This document shows positions 24,970 to 34,220 of a DNA stretch of 64,000 nt, in pieces (position 1 is the stretch's first letter; every line of letters starts with the position of its first letter). This DNA comes from Photobacterium phosphoreum. GTDB taxonomy: Bacteria; Pseudomonadota; Gammaproteobacteria; Enterobacterales; Vibrionaceae. A program made the position numbers and the translations under genes. The stretch spans positions 916,392-980,391 of the forward strand of contig NZ_MSCQ01000002.1 of assembly GCF_002954725.1 (NCBI RefSeq). Direction: 5' to 3'. The notes beneath the pieces are model-generated. The model was not told where the DNA came from. It was given only the letters and a program-made list of their open reading frames with translations, and did no database searches.

Positions 24970-26022
24970 TTATGACACTAAATCAGCAACAGCGGTGGCA
25001 GCTAATAAAAACGCCCCTGCACCGTAGTCAATATTATGTTCAAAGGCGACATCACGTGGGTTAAACGCAGGTAATTGTACCCAACCCATCATGCCGTTAT
25101 CGTGAATACAGGTTTGTAATGCCGTCCATGAAGTCTCAACCACTGGCATGTAGATATCAGCGTCAAGGTGACCTTGCTTAATACCCCATGCTAAGCCGTA
25201 ACAGAACAATGCCGTGGCACTGCTTTCTGGTGCAGGGAAATTTTCAGGGTCGAGTAAACTTGTACGCCAAAAACCATCCGCTTGTTGATATTTAATCACT
25301 TCAGCAGCCAGTGAGGTAAATAGCGCCAAATACTTTTCACGGTGTGGATAATCGGCAGGCATACGCGCTAATAAGCGTGGTATAGCGGCTAATACCCAGC
25401 CAATGCCACGGCTCCAAAAGACTTTATTGCCATTAGCTTCACGTAACTCGCCACCATTACCATCAGGAATATAGCGGTAATCACGGTAGAACAGACCCGT
25501 ATCAGGGTCGAGTAGATGCTCAACAGAATCCCAAAATGCGGTGTTCATGTAATCAAGGTATTTAGCATCACCTGTGCGTTGGGTTAATGCCGCAAATGCT
25601 GGCGGTGCCATAAATAATGAGTCACACCACCACCAATCTTTACGACCCGCTTGTGGGCTCTCAACCATAAGATCTAACGCTTTAATGGTTGGCTCTAACG
25701 CTTCAATTTGATCAATTAATGGATAAACATCAAGGTAGGCTTGGCAGCAAATATGATCATCAGCAAAACGATCATTAGGCCCAGGGCGAAAACCAGTATG
25801 GAGGGTATAATTCATTACCCCATCAAGATATTCATTATCATCCGTTGCTAACCATGCCGCTGAAACACAAGACCAAAATACACCACGTTCCCAGTCAGTA
25901 TCCTTAATAAAACGGGTTTTACCACTACGACGTACCACACTACGGGTTTGGTTTTGGGCTTGGTAACGATAAACACGTTTCATTGCCGTTAAAATCGTTT
26001 CTTTTGAACCTAATGCTGCCAT
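24970..26022 (-). CDS. cytosolic unsaturated uronyl hydrolase (GH105/GH88 type)
   Basis: The 350 residues form an (alpha/alpha)6 barrel. The catalytic region of GH105/GH88 is present: FADDHICCQ (residues 86-94) and DWWWCDSLFMAPP with D134 as the expected acid; FWSRGIGWV is also conserved. These enzymes hydrate the 4,5-double bond of an unsaturated uronic acid at the non-reducing end, releasing a keto-uronate. There is no signal peptide, so the substrate must be imported first. It lies 12 bp after kduD, whose pathway consumes the product. GH105 members usually act on rhamnogalacturonan, but the amino sugar neighbours favour an unsaturated GAG disaccharide. Confidence 0.85.
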   Translation of the reverse strand: MAALGSKETILTAMKRVYRYQAQNQTRSVVRRSGKTRFIKDTDWERGVFWSCVSAAWLATDDNEYLDGVMNYTLHTGFRPGPNDRFADDHICCQAYLDVYPLIDQIEALEPTIKALDLMVESPQAGRKDWWWCDSLFMAPPAFAALTQRTGDAKYLDYMNTAFWDSVEHLLDPDTGLFYRDYRYIPDGNGGELREANGNKVFWSRGIGWVLAAIPRLLARMPADYPHREKYLALFTSLAAEVIKYQQADGFWRTSLLDPENFPAPESSATALFCYGLAWGIKQGHLDADIYMPVVETSWTALQTCIHDNGMMGWVQLPAFNPRDVAFEHNIDYGAGAFLLAATAVADLVS

Positions 26023-26034
26023 GATCTGCTCTCC

Positions 26035-26790
26035 TTAGCGTGCTAACCAACCACCATCAACGGCGATGGTGTAACCATTAATGTAATCACTTGCACTTGA
26101 TGCTAAAAAGACCGCAGGCCCTTCAAGATCAGACGGTAATCCCCAACGATTAGCAGGGATACGCTCTAAAATTGCCGCGTTACGATCAGCATCGGCACGC
26201 AACGCTTCAGTATTGTCAGTCGCCATATAACCAGGGGCAATCGCATTGACATTAATCTTATGCTCAGCTAATTCAGTCGCTAATGCGCGGGTTAGACCCA
26301 TAACTGCTGATTTACTTGCGGTGTATGACGGTACGCGAATACCCCCTTGGAAAGATAACATTGAAGCAATATTGATGATCTTGCCGCCATTGCCTTGCTC
26401 AACAAAACGTTTAGCAACCGCTTGGGATAAGAAGAACAGTGTCTTTTGGTTAATGTTGATCACATCATCCCAATCACTTTCAGAGAATTTCAGCAGATCT
26501 TGACGACGAATAATGCCAGCATTGTTAATTAAAATATCAACATGCCCCATCACTTCTACCGCTTCTGCAACAATACTTTCAAGCTTATCTTGTTCCATTA
26601 AGTTAGCCGTAATGTAATGGAACTTACGTCCTAATGCTTCTACTTGTGCTTGGGTTTCAGGCGCTTCTTGATGACCAATACCCACGATATCAGCACCTGC
26701 TTTTGCAAGTCCTAGTGCCATGCCTTGGCCTAAACCTGTATTACAACCCGTCACAATCGCAACTTTACCGCTTAAATCAAACATATTCAT
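26035..26790 (-). CDS. kduD: 2-dehydro-3-deoxy-D-gluconate 5-dehydrogenase (SDR family)
   Basis: The 251 residues are a classical short-chain dehydrogenase: TGCNTGLG at 14-21, NNAG at 89-92, catalytic S143, Y156 and K160 in SYTASK, and GYMATDNTEALR of the KduD group. It reduces 2,5-diketo-3-deoxygluconate to KDG with NAD(P)H in the cytosol. It is directly followed by the uronyl hydrolase and preceded by kduI, matching the order of reactions downstream of unsaturated uronate release. KdgK and KdgA, needed next, are not in the window. Confidence 0.9.
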   Translation of the reverse strand: MNMFDLSGKVAIVTGCNTGLGQGMALGLAKAGADIVGIGHQEAPETQAQVEALGRKFHYITANLMEQDKLESIVAEAVEVMGHVDILINNAGIIRRQDLLKFSESDWDDVININQKTLFFLSQAVAKRFVEQGNGGKIINIASMLSFQGGIRVPSYTASKSAVMGLTRALATELAEHKINVNAIAPGYMATDNTEALRADADRNAAILERIPANRWGLPSDLEGPAVFLASSASDYINGYTIAVDGGWLAR

Positions 26791-26875
26791 TGAGTTCTAT
26801 CCTTGTAAAGTAGCGCCAATGCTAGCGAGCACTACTTGCTAAATAAATTAACGCTTAACTGTCAAAAAGTAAGGC

Positions 26876-27706
26876 TTATTTAAGATCGCTCATCGCGACA
26901 TGATCCATATCGTGGAAGGTTTGGTTTTCACCCACCATGCCCCAAATAAAGGTATAAGACGCTGTACCAACACCAGAGTGGATTGACCAACTTGGGCTGA
27001 TCACCGCTTGTTCATTACGCACTACAATATGGCGCGTTTCTTGTGGCTCGCCCATGTAATGGAACACGATGTTGTCTTGGCTCATGTCAAAGTACAAATA
27101 CACTTCCATACGACGTTCATGGGTATGACATGGCATGGTGTTCCACAAGCTACCCGCTGCCAGTTCCGTCATGCCCATTAATAGTTGGCAGGTTGGTAAC
27201 ACAGAAGGATGTAAGTATTTATAAATAGTGCGAACGTTACAGTTTTCTTGACTACCAATTTGCTCTGGAGAGGCTTCTTCACGGGTAATTTTACGGGTTG
27301 GGTAACTGTGATGAGCAGGGGCACAATTTAAGTAAAAACGTGCAGGTTGATCCGCAACCACACTTTCAAAACGAATATCTTGCGCGCCCATACCGACATA
27401 AATCGCTTCACGTGAACCAATTTCAAAGGTTTCACCATCAACAATCACTAAACCCGGTGCACCAATATTAATCACACCTAATTCACGACGTTGTAAGAAG
27501 TAATCAACCCCGATTTCTTTACCGCCTTCAAACACAATAGCCGCAGTAGTTGGTACGGCCGCACCAACAATAATCCGGTCGATATGACTGTAAGTAAGGT
27601 TGATTTGACCTGCTTGAAACATATTTTCAATTAAGAACTGCTCACGAAGACCCGCGGTATCTAATTGCTTGGCATGCTGACTATGAATTGGTTGACGAAT
27701 TTCCAT
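26876..27706 (-). CDS. kduI: 4-deoxy-L-threo-5-hexosulose-uronate ketol-isomerase
   Basis: The 276 residues match KduI in length. The zinc ligands are in place: H194 and H196 in [11 protein letters not shown]201, and H243 in SIHSG. The enzyme isomerises the keto-uronate formed from an unsaturated uronic acid to 2,5-diketo-3-deoxygluconate, the substrate of KduD. Cytosolic cupin hexamer. AGAGG precedes the ATG. It lies between the deacetylase and kduD in the operon. Confidence 0.92.
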   Translation of the reverse strand: MEIRQPIHSQHAKQLDTAGLREQFLIENMFQAGQINLTYSHIDRIIVGAAVPTTAAIVFEGGKEIGVDYFLQRRELGVINIGAPGLVIVDGETFEIGSREAIYVGMGAQDIRFESVVADQPARFYLNCAPAHHSYPTRKITREEASPEQIGSQENCNVRTIYKYLHPSVLPTCQLLMGMTELAAGSLWNTMPCHTHERRMEVYLYFDMSQDNIVFHYMGEPQETRHIVVRNEQAVISPSWSIHSGVGTASYTFIWGMVGENQTFHDMDHVAMSDLK

Positions 27707-27768
27707 GAAAAACCTCTTAAATCATTACATTATTCACCACGCTTATATAAGGCGTGAATGATGACGAA

Positions 27769-28932
27769 TTATTGTTGTTGATTCGATGATGGGTAATACC
27801 ATTCACCGTCGATCACAGTTGCTTGAATTTCAAATTGACTATTAAGTACGGCAAAACTGGCGTTATACCCAGTTGCTATCGAACCTAATTGATGATCAAT
27901 ACCTAAATATTTTGCAGGCACCGCCGTTGCCATCTGAATAGCTTCCCATTCAGGAACATTGGCTAACAAAATCATATTGCGGATAGCTTGATCTAAACTG
28001 CAAGTGCTTCCCGCCAATGAACCATCATCAGTACGTGCTTCACCATTAGTGACGGTAACCATCTGCGCACCAAGTTGGTACTTACCATCATCAAGACCAC
28101 CAGCACGCATGCAGTCGGTAATTAATGCCATGCCTTGGTAACCTTTGATGCGATAAGCCAATGCCATCATCACTGGGTGAACATGAATACCATCAGCAAT
28201 CAGTTCAACTAACATATCGTGATAAAGCACTGCTCCTGCACAACCCGGTTCACGGTGATGTAAGCCACTCATACCGTTAAATAAATGCACCCCACAATCA
28301 GCACCATGGTGATGAGCTTGGGTCACTTGTTCAAAATTGGCATTAGTATGTGCAATCGAGGTTTTAATACCATTATCGGTTAACCATTGAATCGCTTCAT
28401 TGGCACCATCATATTCAGGCGCAAGGGCTACACGCAATAATGAATCCGCCGCCACTTCTTTTAGTTCAGTTAAGGCTGCAATGGTTGGCGCGGTTAAATA
28501 TTGGGTTGGGTGTGAACCACGGTGAGTCGCAGTGAAATAAGGTCCTTCAAGAAAGCTGCCTAATAACGTTGCGCCTTGTTGTTGTGGCTGCTCACAGTAA
28601 TTACGCACCACCTGTAAAGCTGAAACAATATCCTGCCACGGTGCGGTAACGGTTGTTCCAACCCATGCCACTACGCCTGTAGCAGGCAATGCTTGGGCGA
28701 TAGTTTGTAAAGCTGCTGGCGTTGCATCCATAACATCAGCGCCTGCACGGCCATGAATATGAATATCAATAAAGCCAGGGACTAATGTTTGACCGTCTAA
28801 TTCAATCACTTCACAATCAGAAGGTCGGCTATCAATAACGCATTCAACCTTACCGTTATTCACCACCACATAATGGTTATAGCGAATTCCCGTTGGGGTG
28901 AATATACGTTGGGGATGAAGAGCAAAGCGCAT
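27769..28932 (-). CDS. agaA: N-acetyl amino sugar 6-phosphate deacetylase (NagA/AgaA type)
   Basis: The 387 residues are an amidohydrolase with metal motif HIHG (H58, H60), an active-site HTNA, HLFNGMSGLHHREPG and the catalytic Asp in LITDCMRAGG. It removes the acetyl group from GalNAc-6-P or GlcNAc-6-P in the cytosol. NagA and AgaA cannot be separated by motif alone; placement next to PTS genes, agaS and kbaZ favours GalNAc-6-P (AgaA). The start is 2 bp after the agaF stop, so they are coupled. It might also deacetylate GlcNAc-6-P from the nearby sialic acid pathway. Confidence 0.85.
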   Translation of the reverse strand: MRFALHPQRIFTPTGIRYNHYVVVNNGKVECVIDSRPSDCEVIELDGQTLVPGFIDIHIHGRAGADVMDATPAALQTIAQALPATGVVAWVGTTVTAPWQDIVSALQVVRNYCEQPQQQGATLLGSFLEGPYFTATHRGSHPTQYLTAPTIAALTELKEVAADSLLRVALAPEYDGANEAIQWLTDNGIKTSIAHTNANFEQVTQAHHHGADCGVHLFNGMSGLHHREPGCAGAVLYHDMLVELIADGIHVHPVMMALAYRIKGYQGMALITDCMRAGGLDDGKYQLGAQMVTVTNGEARTDDGSLAGSTCSLDQAIRNMILLANVPEWEAIQMATAVPAKYLGIDHQLGSIATGYNASFAVLNSQFEIQATVIDGEWYYPSSNQQQ

Positions 28933-28934
28933 AA

Positions 28935-29378
28935 TTACAGTCCGTCTTCACATTCAAGTTCAGTCGATTGCGTCATCATGCTATTAAGCTCACGACGCAT
29001 GTCTTTCATGCATGACATACCAATATCAAGCAGCGTATCAACAAGATCAGTTAAGTCAGCATCATCACGCTCAAAAGCAGCGTTAGCAATCATTGGTAAA
29101 TTAGCACCACCAATCAATTCAACGTTAGGTGTATCCATCACTATTGCTAAGGCGCGATTAGCAGGAGAACCACCAGGGATATCAGTTAGAAACAACACCC
29201 CATCGCCACTATCCACATCTTTCACTGCTTGACGTAAAGCTTGTTCTAGTTCATCGGTAGACATGGTTTCAACAAAATCCACATATGTCATTTGCTCTTG
29301 CTCACCAGCAATAGCGCGAACAGCCGATTCCATCCCTGATGCAAAGTTAATATGACCTGAAACAACGATACCAATCAT
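28935..29378 (-). CDS. agaF: PTS IIA component, mannose family
   Basis: Start set at ATG 29378 with AAGGAAAG upstream, giving 147 residues beginning MIGIVVSGH; the ten extra upstream codons are not family-like. H9 in VVSGH is the phosphorylation site accepting phosphate from HPr, and FLTDIPGGSPANRA is the typical mannose-family IIA segment. It passes phosphate to the IIB protein (31178) in the cytosol. The C-terminal tail is acidic. Part of a complete IIB-IIC-IID-IIA set. Confidence 0.88.
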   Translation of the reverse strand: MIGIVVSGHINFASGMESAVRAIAGEQEQMTYVDFVETMSTDELEQALRQAVKDVDSGDGVLFLTDIPGGSPANRALAIVMDTPNVELIGGANLPMIANAAFERDDADLTDLVDTLLDIGMSCMKDMRRELNSMMTQSTELECEDGL

Positions 29379-29396
29379 GATTCTTTCCTTGAAAAT

Positions 29397-29419
29397 AAGG
29401 GGGAGCAATGTTCCCCCTT
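29397..29419 (-). repeat. intercistronic stem-loop between the IID and IIA genes
   Basis: AAGGGGGA (29397-29404) and TCCCCCTT (29412-29419), a very stable 8-bp stem with 7-base loop, ~10 bases upstream of the agaF ribosome site. On the minus strand it is followed by TATTTTC, so partial termination is possible. Confidence 0.6.
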
Positions 29420-29479
29420 GATATTATTGATAGTGACAACCATCGCTATGAAACAATGGCTTTGTTACAAAAAACTTTA

Positions 29480-30373
29480 TTACAAAACACCCATCATGTG
29501 ACCAACAACACCTGCCGCTAGTGTGCTGAAAATCAACACTGGAGGCTTAGCCCAGAATCCTGTGCCTTTCACCATTTTGAGCATGAAGAACACCAACATC
29601 AGCGGCAGAATATTCGGCATCACCTTGTCAAATAATGCGGTTTGCAAGTCCACCACCTTGCCCCCCAGTTCGAGACTGAGGGTGGTCTGCACCTTAATAA
29701 AGGTCGCGGAGAGCGCACCAATCACAAAGATACCCATAATATTGGCGGCTTTTGCCAGTTTCTCGGTTGAATCACTCATGTTAACCATCGCGGCAGTACC
29801 CGCTTTGTAGCCCATGAACATCAAACCAAAGTAAACCGCAAAGTGAACAATTTGGTACAAGAAGAAGAATACAAATGGACCTGCAATAGAGCCTTCCATT
29901 GCAATTGACGCACCTAACGCAAGCGTTAATGGCATCAATGTCATGTGGTCGATAGCGTCACCGATACCACCTGTTGGTCCCATACCCGCCACTTTCATTA
30001 CGTTAACCGTTGATGGCTTTTCTTTGTTCTCTTCCATCGCAATCGCTGTACCTAATAAGAAGGTAAACAGCTTAGGTGAGGCATTGAAAAACTGTAGATG
30101 GTTCTTTAATGCTTTCGCCAAATCCGCTTTGTTATCGCCATGAATTTTTTTCAGCGCTGGAATAATTGAGTAAGCAAAACCACCCGCCTGCATACGTTCG
30201 AAGTTAAAGTTACCTTCCATGAATAAACCACGGATTGCACACATCCATAGGTCTTTCTTGGTGATCACTTTATTTGGCGTGGTATCTTCATATGCATCGA
30301 TATCATCAATCAAATTTACATGTTCTTGCGTGTTTTTATCGCGAAATGTTCCCGCTGTGATATCAGATGCCAT
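29480..30373 (-). CDS. agaE: PTS IID component, mannose family (AgaE/AgaD type)
   Basis: Start at ATG 30373, inside the last codons of the IIC gene (11-base overlap, GGGGA upstream), giving 297 residues. The sequence has the IID signature ITKKDLWMCAIRGLFMEGNFNFERMQAGGFAYSIIPALK and MGPTGGIGDAIDHMTL, with C-terminal membrane segments. Together with IIC it forms the inner-membrane channel for an N-acetylated hexosamine or a disaccharide containing it. The overlap with IIC implies coupled translation. Confidence 0.9.
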   Translation of the reverse strand: MASDITAGTFRDKNTQEHVNLIDDIDAYEDTTPNKVITKKDLWMCAIRGLFMEGNFNFERMQAGGFAYSIIPALKKIHGDNKADLAKALKNHLQFFNASPKLFTFLLGTAIAMEENKEKPSTVNVMKVAGMGPTGGIGDAIDHMTLMPLTLALGASIAMEGSIAGPFVFFFLYQIVHFAVYFGLMFMGYKAGTAAMVNMSDSTEKLAKAANIMGIFVIGALSATFIKVQTTLSLELGGKVVDLQTALFDKVMPNILPLMLVFFMLKMVKGTGFWAKPPVLIFSTLAAGVVGHMMGVL

Positions 30374-31133
30374 CGTCAAATTCCCCAGGTTGGTTATTAG
30401 AGCCGCCGTTGTTTGAACCGCTAAAGAAGTAGTACAGTGCTGCAATTGAGGCGCCGATAATTGCGACAGCCATAATTGGTAGTTTTAAATAGGTCGTCAT
30501 TACGAAGCCAATGAAGAACACACCTGCCACTTCTTTTGACCACATGATTTTCAACAACATTGCGAAACCAATCGCAGGAACCATCTTGGCACCAATACCT
30601 AAACCTGTTAGGAGTGCTTTCGGTGCATTTTCATCAATCCAAGTTGCCGCATGTTCGCCAAAGTAAACCGTCACAAAGGCAATCACGGCATATAACATCG
30701 CACGCAATAAAATGGTGATTATTAATAATTTGTCTATGCCTGCAGAGTCACCACGTTCAGCAAAGCGATCCGCTTTACCCATAGTGAATGATGTCATTGC
30801 GAAGAAACCGATAACCAACATCTGCATCATTACTGCAATCGGCATACCTACGCCCATTGCAACTTCTGCTGATTGACCCGTCATCACTGCAAACGCAACC
30901 GCAGCAATCGTACCCATCGTTACATCTGGTGGCTGAGCACCTGCGTTAGGCACTAAACCTAACCAAGCAAGTTCTAAGGTTGCACCTGCAATCAAACCAA
31001 TTTGCATATCACCCATTATCAAGCCCACCACAGGACCCGTAATAAGTGGACGGTGGATATTCAATGCAACATCGTATTTATCGATACCACAGAAGAATGC
31101 CCAAACCGCTACTAACGCAGCTTCTAAAAACAT
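30363..31133 (-). CDS. agaW: PTS IIC component, mannose family (AgaW type)
   Basis: The 256 residues form a polytopic inner-membrane protein. The IIC signature is GPVVGLIMGDMQIGLIAGATLELAWLG, with NAGAQPPDVTMGTIAAVAFAVMTGQ following. It forms the transport core with IID. The family is the GalNAc/galactosamine (Aga) and GAG-disaccharide branch by context; the sugar cannot be read from sequence. It lies 44 bp after the IIB gene. Confidence 0.9.
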   Translation of the reverse strand: MFLEAALVAVWAFFCGIDKYDVALNIHRPLITGPVVGLIMGDMQIGLIAGATLELAWLGLVPNAGAQPPDVTMGTIAAVAFAVMTGQSAEVAMGVGMPIAVMMQMLVIGFFAMTSFTMGKADRFAERGDSAGIDKLLIITILLRAMLYAVIAFVTVYFGEHAATWIDENAPKALLTGLGIGAKMVPAIGFAMLLKIMWSKEVAGVFFIGFVMTTYLKLPIMAVAIIGASIAALYYFFSGSNNGGSNNQPGEFDDGI

Positions 31134-31177
31134 GATCTATTCCTTTTTACACGTTTGGAGTAAGGCTAACGGTATGA

Positions 31178-31678
31178 TTACGCCGCGCTTTTAGCCAGTT
31201 CAAGTACATCAATGGGTTTTTGATCTGGGGTGTTTTGAATCGTACAAGTCACCCCTTTAGCAACGATACGTTCGAAAGCATTAATATCTTTATCATCAAC
31301 AGAAACGGTTTTATTAATCTGACGCTTACCTTCGTGGTAATGCATATTACCAACGTTGCAATGGGTAATTGGCACCCCTCCTTCCACTAAACGTGCAATA
31401 TCGGTTGGGTTATTACACAGCACAAAAATCTTTTGTTGTGGTGAAGCTTTACCAATCACATCAATTGTTTTTTGAATTGAGAAGAAACGTACTGCGTACT
31501 CCCCTCCCGCTGATGCTTTCATACCTGCTTGCATAAAAGCCGCATTTGGACCTTCAGCTGCATCATCATTAGCCACTAAAATAAGGTTAGCGCCTGAATG
31601 TTTACCCCAAGTAATACGAATTTGACCATGTAACAAACGTTCATCAATTCGTGTCCATACAATGTTTGGCGTTGTCAT
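31178..31678 (-). CDS. agaV: PTS IIB component, mannose family (AgaV type)
   Basis: The 166 residues show the IIB active site RIDERLLHGQIRITWGK, where the His at about residue 17 is phosphorylated by IIA. It transfers phosphate to the incoming sugar at the membrane. Cytosolic, no membrane segments. It comes first among the PTS genes, right after agaS. Confidence 0.9.
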   Translation of the reverse strand: MTTPNIVWTRIDERLLHGQIRITWGKHSGANLILVANDDAAEGPNAAFMQAGMKASAGGEYAVRFFSIQKTIDVIGKASPQQKIFVLCNNPTDIARLVEGGVPITHCNVGNMHYHEGKRQINKTVSVDDKDINAFERIVAKGVTCTIQNTPDQKPIDVLELAKSAA

Positions 31679-31707
31679 GATTGTTCTACCTTGCGTAATT
31701 ATTTCAA

Positions 31708-32871
31708 TTAATTAGATAAATCGTGAATAGTAACTCCTTGTACTACACGGTTAACTTCACCAGTAGGACATGGGTTATCCGGTGTATTCCCTAGCGCAAC
31801 TGCACGATGGAAAGAGTACATTTGCGCATACAGCATATAAGGGAACAATAATTCAATATCCGTCGCTGCTTCCATGCTAGGAATGCGAATAACATCAGCA
31901 CGAGTTTCAATCTCATCCGCTTGTGCTGTAATCGCTACCACTCGAGCAGCAATATCATCGCGACAAATTTCAGCTAACAGATCAAGGTCATATTGACGGG
32001 TATATGGGTCATTACTAATAAACACCACAATCATAGTGCTTTGATTAACAATGGATTTTGGCCCATGGCGGAATCCTAATGGAGAGTCGTAAGTTGCTAC
32101 AACTTTACCTGCAGTTAGCTCAAGTAATTTCAATGCAGATTCTTGGGCTAAACCTTGTAAACCACCACTGCCTAAATAAATAACCCGTTCTAGTGCCTGA
32201 GCAGCAGTATCCTTTATTTGAGTGTTTAAATCTTTGATCAAACCCACAGAACACTTACAAATGCTTTCGATTTCTTTCGTGTAATCGCTTCCATACATTA
32301 AAACCGAAAAAGCTGCTACCATCATTGATGAAAAACTTGATGTCATGGCAAAAGATTGGTCATTGGTTTCCGCAGGCATTAGAAATGCAAGTGATTGCTT
32401 ATCATTACTGCAACACTTATATAACTTTCCATCAGCATTACAGGTCAACACTAAGTGGAAGCACTGAGTTAATGTTTGATTAGCAAGCTCAACCGCAGCC
32501 ACACTTTCAGGGCTATTACCAGAGCGCGCAAATGACACTAATAACGTTGGAATATTTTCAGCGAAACATTGGCGAGGGTTTGACACAATATCAGTGGTTG
32601 AAATAGCATCCACACAACGCTGTAAACGCTGAGATAAACCTAACGCTAATGAACGTCCAGCAAACGCTGATGTCCCTGCGCCTGTTAACACAATACGTAG
32701 ATTTTTATGGCTATATACATCATCCATAAAGGTTTTTATTTGATCATTACATTCATGAATAATCGCGGCTGTTTGCGCCCAACAATCAGGTTGTTGATTA
32801 ATTTCTTTCGCTGTCCAATAACCAGATAAACGCTGTAATTCTGCTTCTGAATAACCTAAATACTGTTGCAT
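31708..32871 (-). CDS. agaS: SIS-domain amino sugar phosphate isomerase/deaminase AgaS
   Basis: The 387 residues contain two SIS domains: TGAGTSAFAGRSLALGL and SFARSGNSPESVAAVEL in the first, YLGSGGLQGLAQESALKLLELTAG and SPLGFRHGPKS in the second. There is no glutaminase domain, so it is not GlmS. AgaS converts galactosamine-6-P to tagatose-6-P plus ammonia in the cytosol. It follows kbaZ by 4 bp and precedes the PTS genes, as in enterobacterial aga clusters. Confidence 0.9.
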   Translation of the reverse strand: MQQYLGYSEAELQRLSGYWTAKEINQQPDCWAQTAAIIHECNDQIKTFMDDVYSHKNLRIVLTGAGTSAFAGRSLALGLSQRLQRCVDAISTTDIVSNPRQCFAENIPTLLVSFARSGNSPESVAAVELANQTLTQCFHLVLTCNADGKLYKCCSNDKQSLAFLMPAETNDQSFAMTSSFSSMMVAAFSVLMYGSDYTKEIESICKCSVGLIKDLNTQIKDTAAQALERVIYLGSGGLQGLAQESALKLLELTAGKVVATYDSPLGFRHGPKSIVNQSTMIVVFISNDPYTRQYDLDLLAEICRDDIAARVVAITAQADEIETRADVIRIPSMEAATDIELLFPYMLYAQMYSFHRAVALGNTPDNPCPTGEVNRVVQGVTIHDLSN

Positions 32872-32875
32872 GTGT

Positions 32876-34171
32876 TTAAACCTCTACGATTGATTTTTCA
32901 GTACATGCTTGAGAATAAGCACGTAAAACTTGACGAATAGTGTCTATTACCAATGCCTTAGGATCTGACGATATCAAACCTTCACGCAGGTGTTGGAATT
33001 GTTGTGGCATATATTGGCTAATAAGGGGCAATGGAATATCCACCCCTGATAAATTTCTAAATAACGTTGCTTGGGCTTGATTAATAACGCTATCAGGCCA
33101 GTAATAACGCATGCGGTCACTAAAACTGAAGCAGCGTGAAAAACGTTGTTCAGATTCATTACCGTGATAATATTTTTGCCAATGCTGTGGGGCTTCACAC
33201 ATTTGTGCTTCAATGCGTTCTCTTAAATTTGAGCAATACGCTTTAGGAATTATTTCCGCTTCAATTTCACATAAATTAAACAGTGCTTCACGCATCGCAA
33301 ATGTCAGTGCAGGGCCGACTTTCAAAATAGCAAAATGATCCCGTACTAATTGACGGTAAGCTGCATGGGTTTGATAGTCAGTAGAATGTGCTTCAAACAC
33401 CATATGAGGAAAATGATCAACCACACCACTTAACGTATTAGCTTTTTCTGAGCAATAATCAATGATGCCGGTATGATCAAACTCAACCCCTGGTTGCACC
33501 ACAAGACCAATTACACGCGTCCAACAATCGCCAATATTCTCAGCTTCAAAAGCACAACGATGGGTTTCGATTGTTTTCATTGCGGCTTGTGGGGAAGTCA
33601 CTTCAATAGTATTTAATGTTTCAGCAGCACCGCCTGGGACAGGAACTTCAGTCCCAATGACATACACTAAATCACTGTAGCCAAAGGTTGCTATCGCTGT
33701 TTTTTCAGCAATAGCTCCTAAACGTGCAGCACGTTTGGCAACAATGTCATCAGATAATGGGATAGGATCATCAGCACAAGACATACTACAATCGAGGTGA
33801 ATTTTTTTAAAACCAGCAGCAACATAAGCCGCAATTAATTCATCGGCATTCAACATCGCAGCTTCAGCGGGTAGATGTTGCCAACGATTAGGGCCTAAAT
33901 GATCGCCACCAAGAATAAGATTGTCGGTAGGAAATTTGAATTGTTCAGCCATTGCTAATACAAAGTGACGAAAATCAACGGGTGTCATTCCGGTGTAACC
34001 ACCAAATTGATCAACTTGATTTGACGTCGCTTCGATTAATAAAACTGAGTTGTCGTCCAACGCCTGAGAAAATGCTGCTTCAATAACTAGCGGATGTGCA
34101 GAGCAAACAGCATAAATACCATTGTTGCCACCTGCTTTATGACGTTGAACGAGTGTTTGTAGGGTGTTCAT
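32876..34171 (-). CDS. kbaZ: D-tagatose-1,6-bisphosphate aldolase subunit KbaZ/GatZ
   Basis: The 431 residues match KbaZ/GatZ in length and motifs ([50 protein letters not shown]). The protein is the non-catalytic stabilising partner of the aldolase KbaY/GatY, which is not in the window, so the catalytic partner must come from elsewhere or KbaZ acts alone. Its ribosome site is buried in a 15-bp hairpin (34174-34217). First gene after agaR. Confidence 0.9.
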   Translation of the reverse strand: MNTLQTLVQRHKAGGNNGIYAVCSAHPLVIEAAFSQALDDNSVLLIEATSNQVDQFGGYTGMTPVDFRHFVLAMAEQFKFPTDNLILGGDHLGPNRWQHLPAEAAMLNADELIAAYVAAGFKKIHLDCSMSCADDPIPLSDDIVAKRAARLGAIAEKTAIATFGYSDLVYVIGTEVPVPGGAAETLNTIEVTSPQAAMKTIETHRCAFEAENIGDCWTRVIGLVVQPGVEFDHTGIIDYCSEKANTLSGVVDHFPHMVFEAHSTDYQTHAAYRQLVRDHFAILKVGPALTFAMREALFNLCEIEAEIIPKAYCSNLRERIEAQMCEAPQHWQKYYHGNESEQRFSRCFSFSDRMRYYWPDSVINQAQATLFRNLSGVDIPLPLISQYMPQQFQHLREGLISSDPKALVIDTIRQVLRAYSQACTEKSIVEV

Positions 34172-34173
34172 TA

Positions 34174-34217
34174 ATTAACTCCACAATCATAATCTGTGAT
34201 GCGATTATGGAGTTAAT
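34174..34217 (-). promoter_or_regulatory. hairpin enclosing the kbaZ ribosome binding site
   Basis: ATTAACTCCACAATC (34174-34188) pairs with GATTATGGAGTTAAT (34203-34217) over 15 positions (one G-U in RNA). In the minus-strand mRNA the GGAG of kbaZ sits inside the 3' arm, three bases before the start codon region. The hairpin also fills the agaR-kbaZ gap, so it could terminate, attenuate or gate translation. Confidence 0.6.
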
Positions 34218-34220
34218 CAG

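Noticed and set aside
24970..26022. Rhamnogalacturonan (pectin) utilisation as the role of the GH105 gene
   Set aside because: No rhamnose or pectin genes are nearby; amino sugar PTS, deacetylase and sulfatase genes fit a GAG-type substrate better. Not excluded, only less likely.
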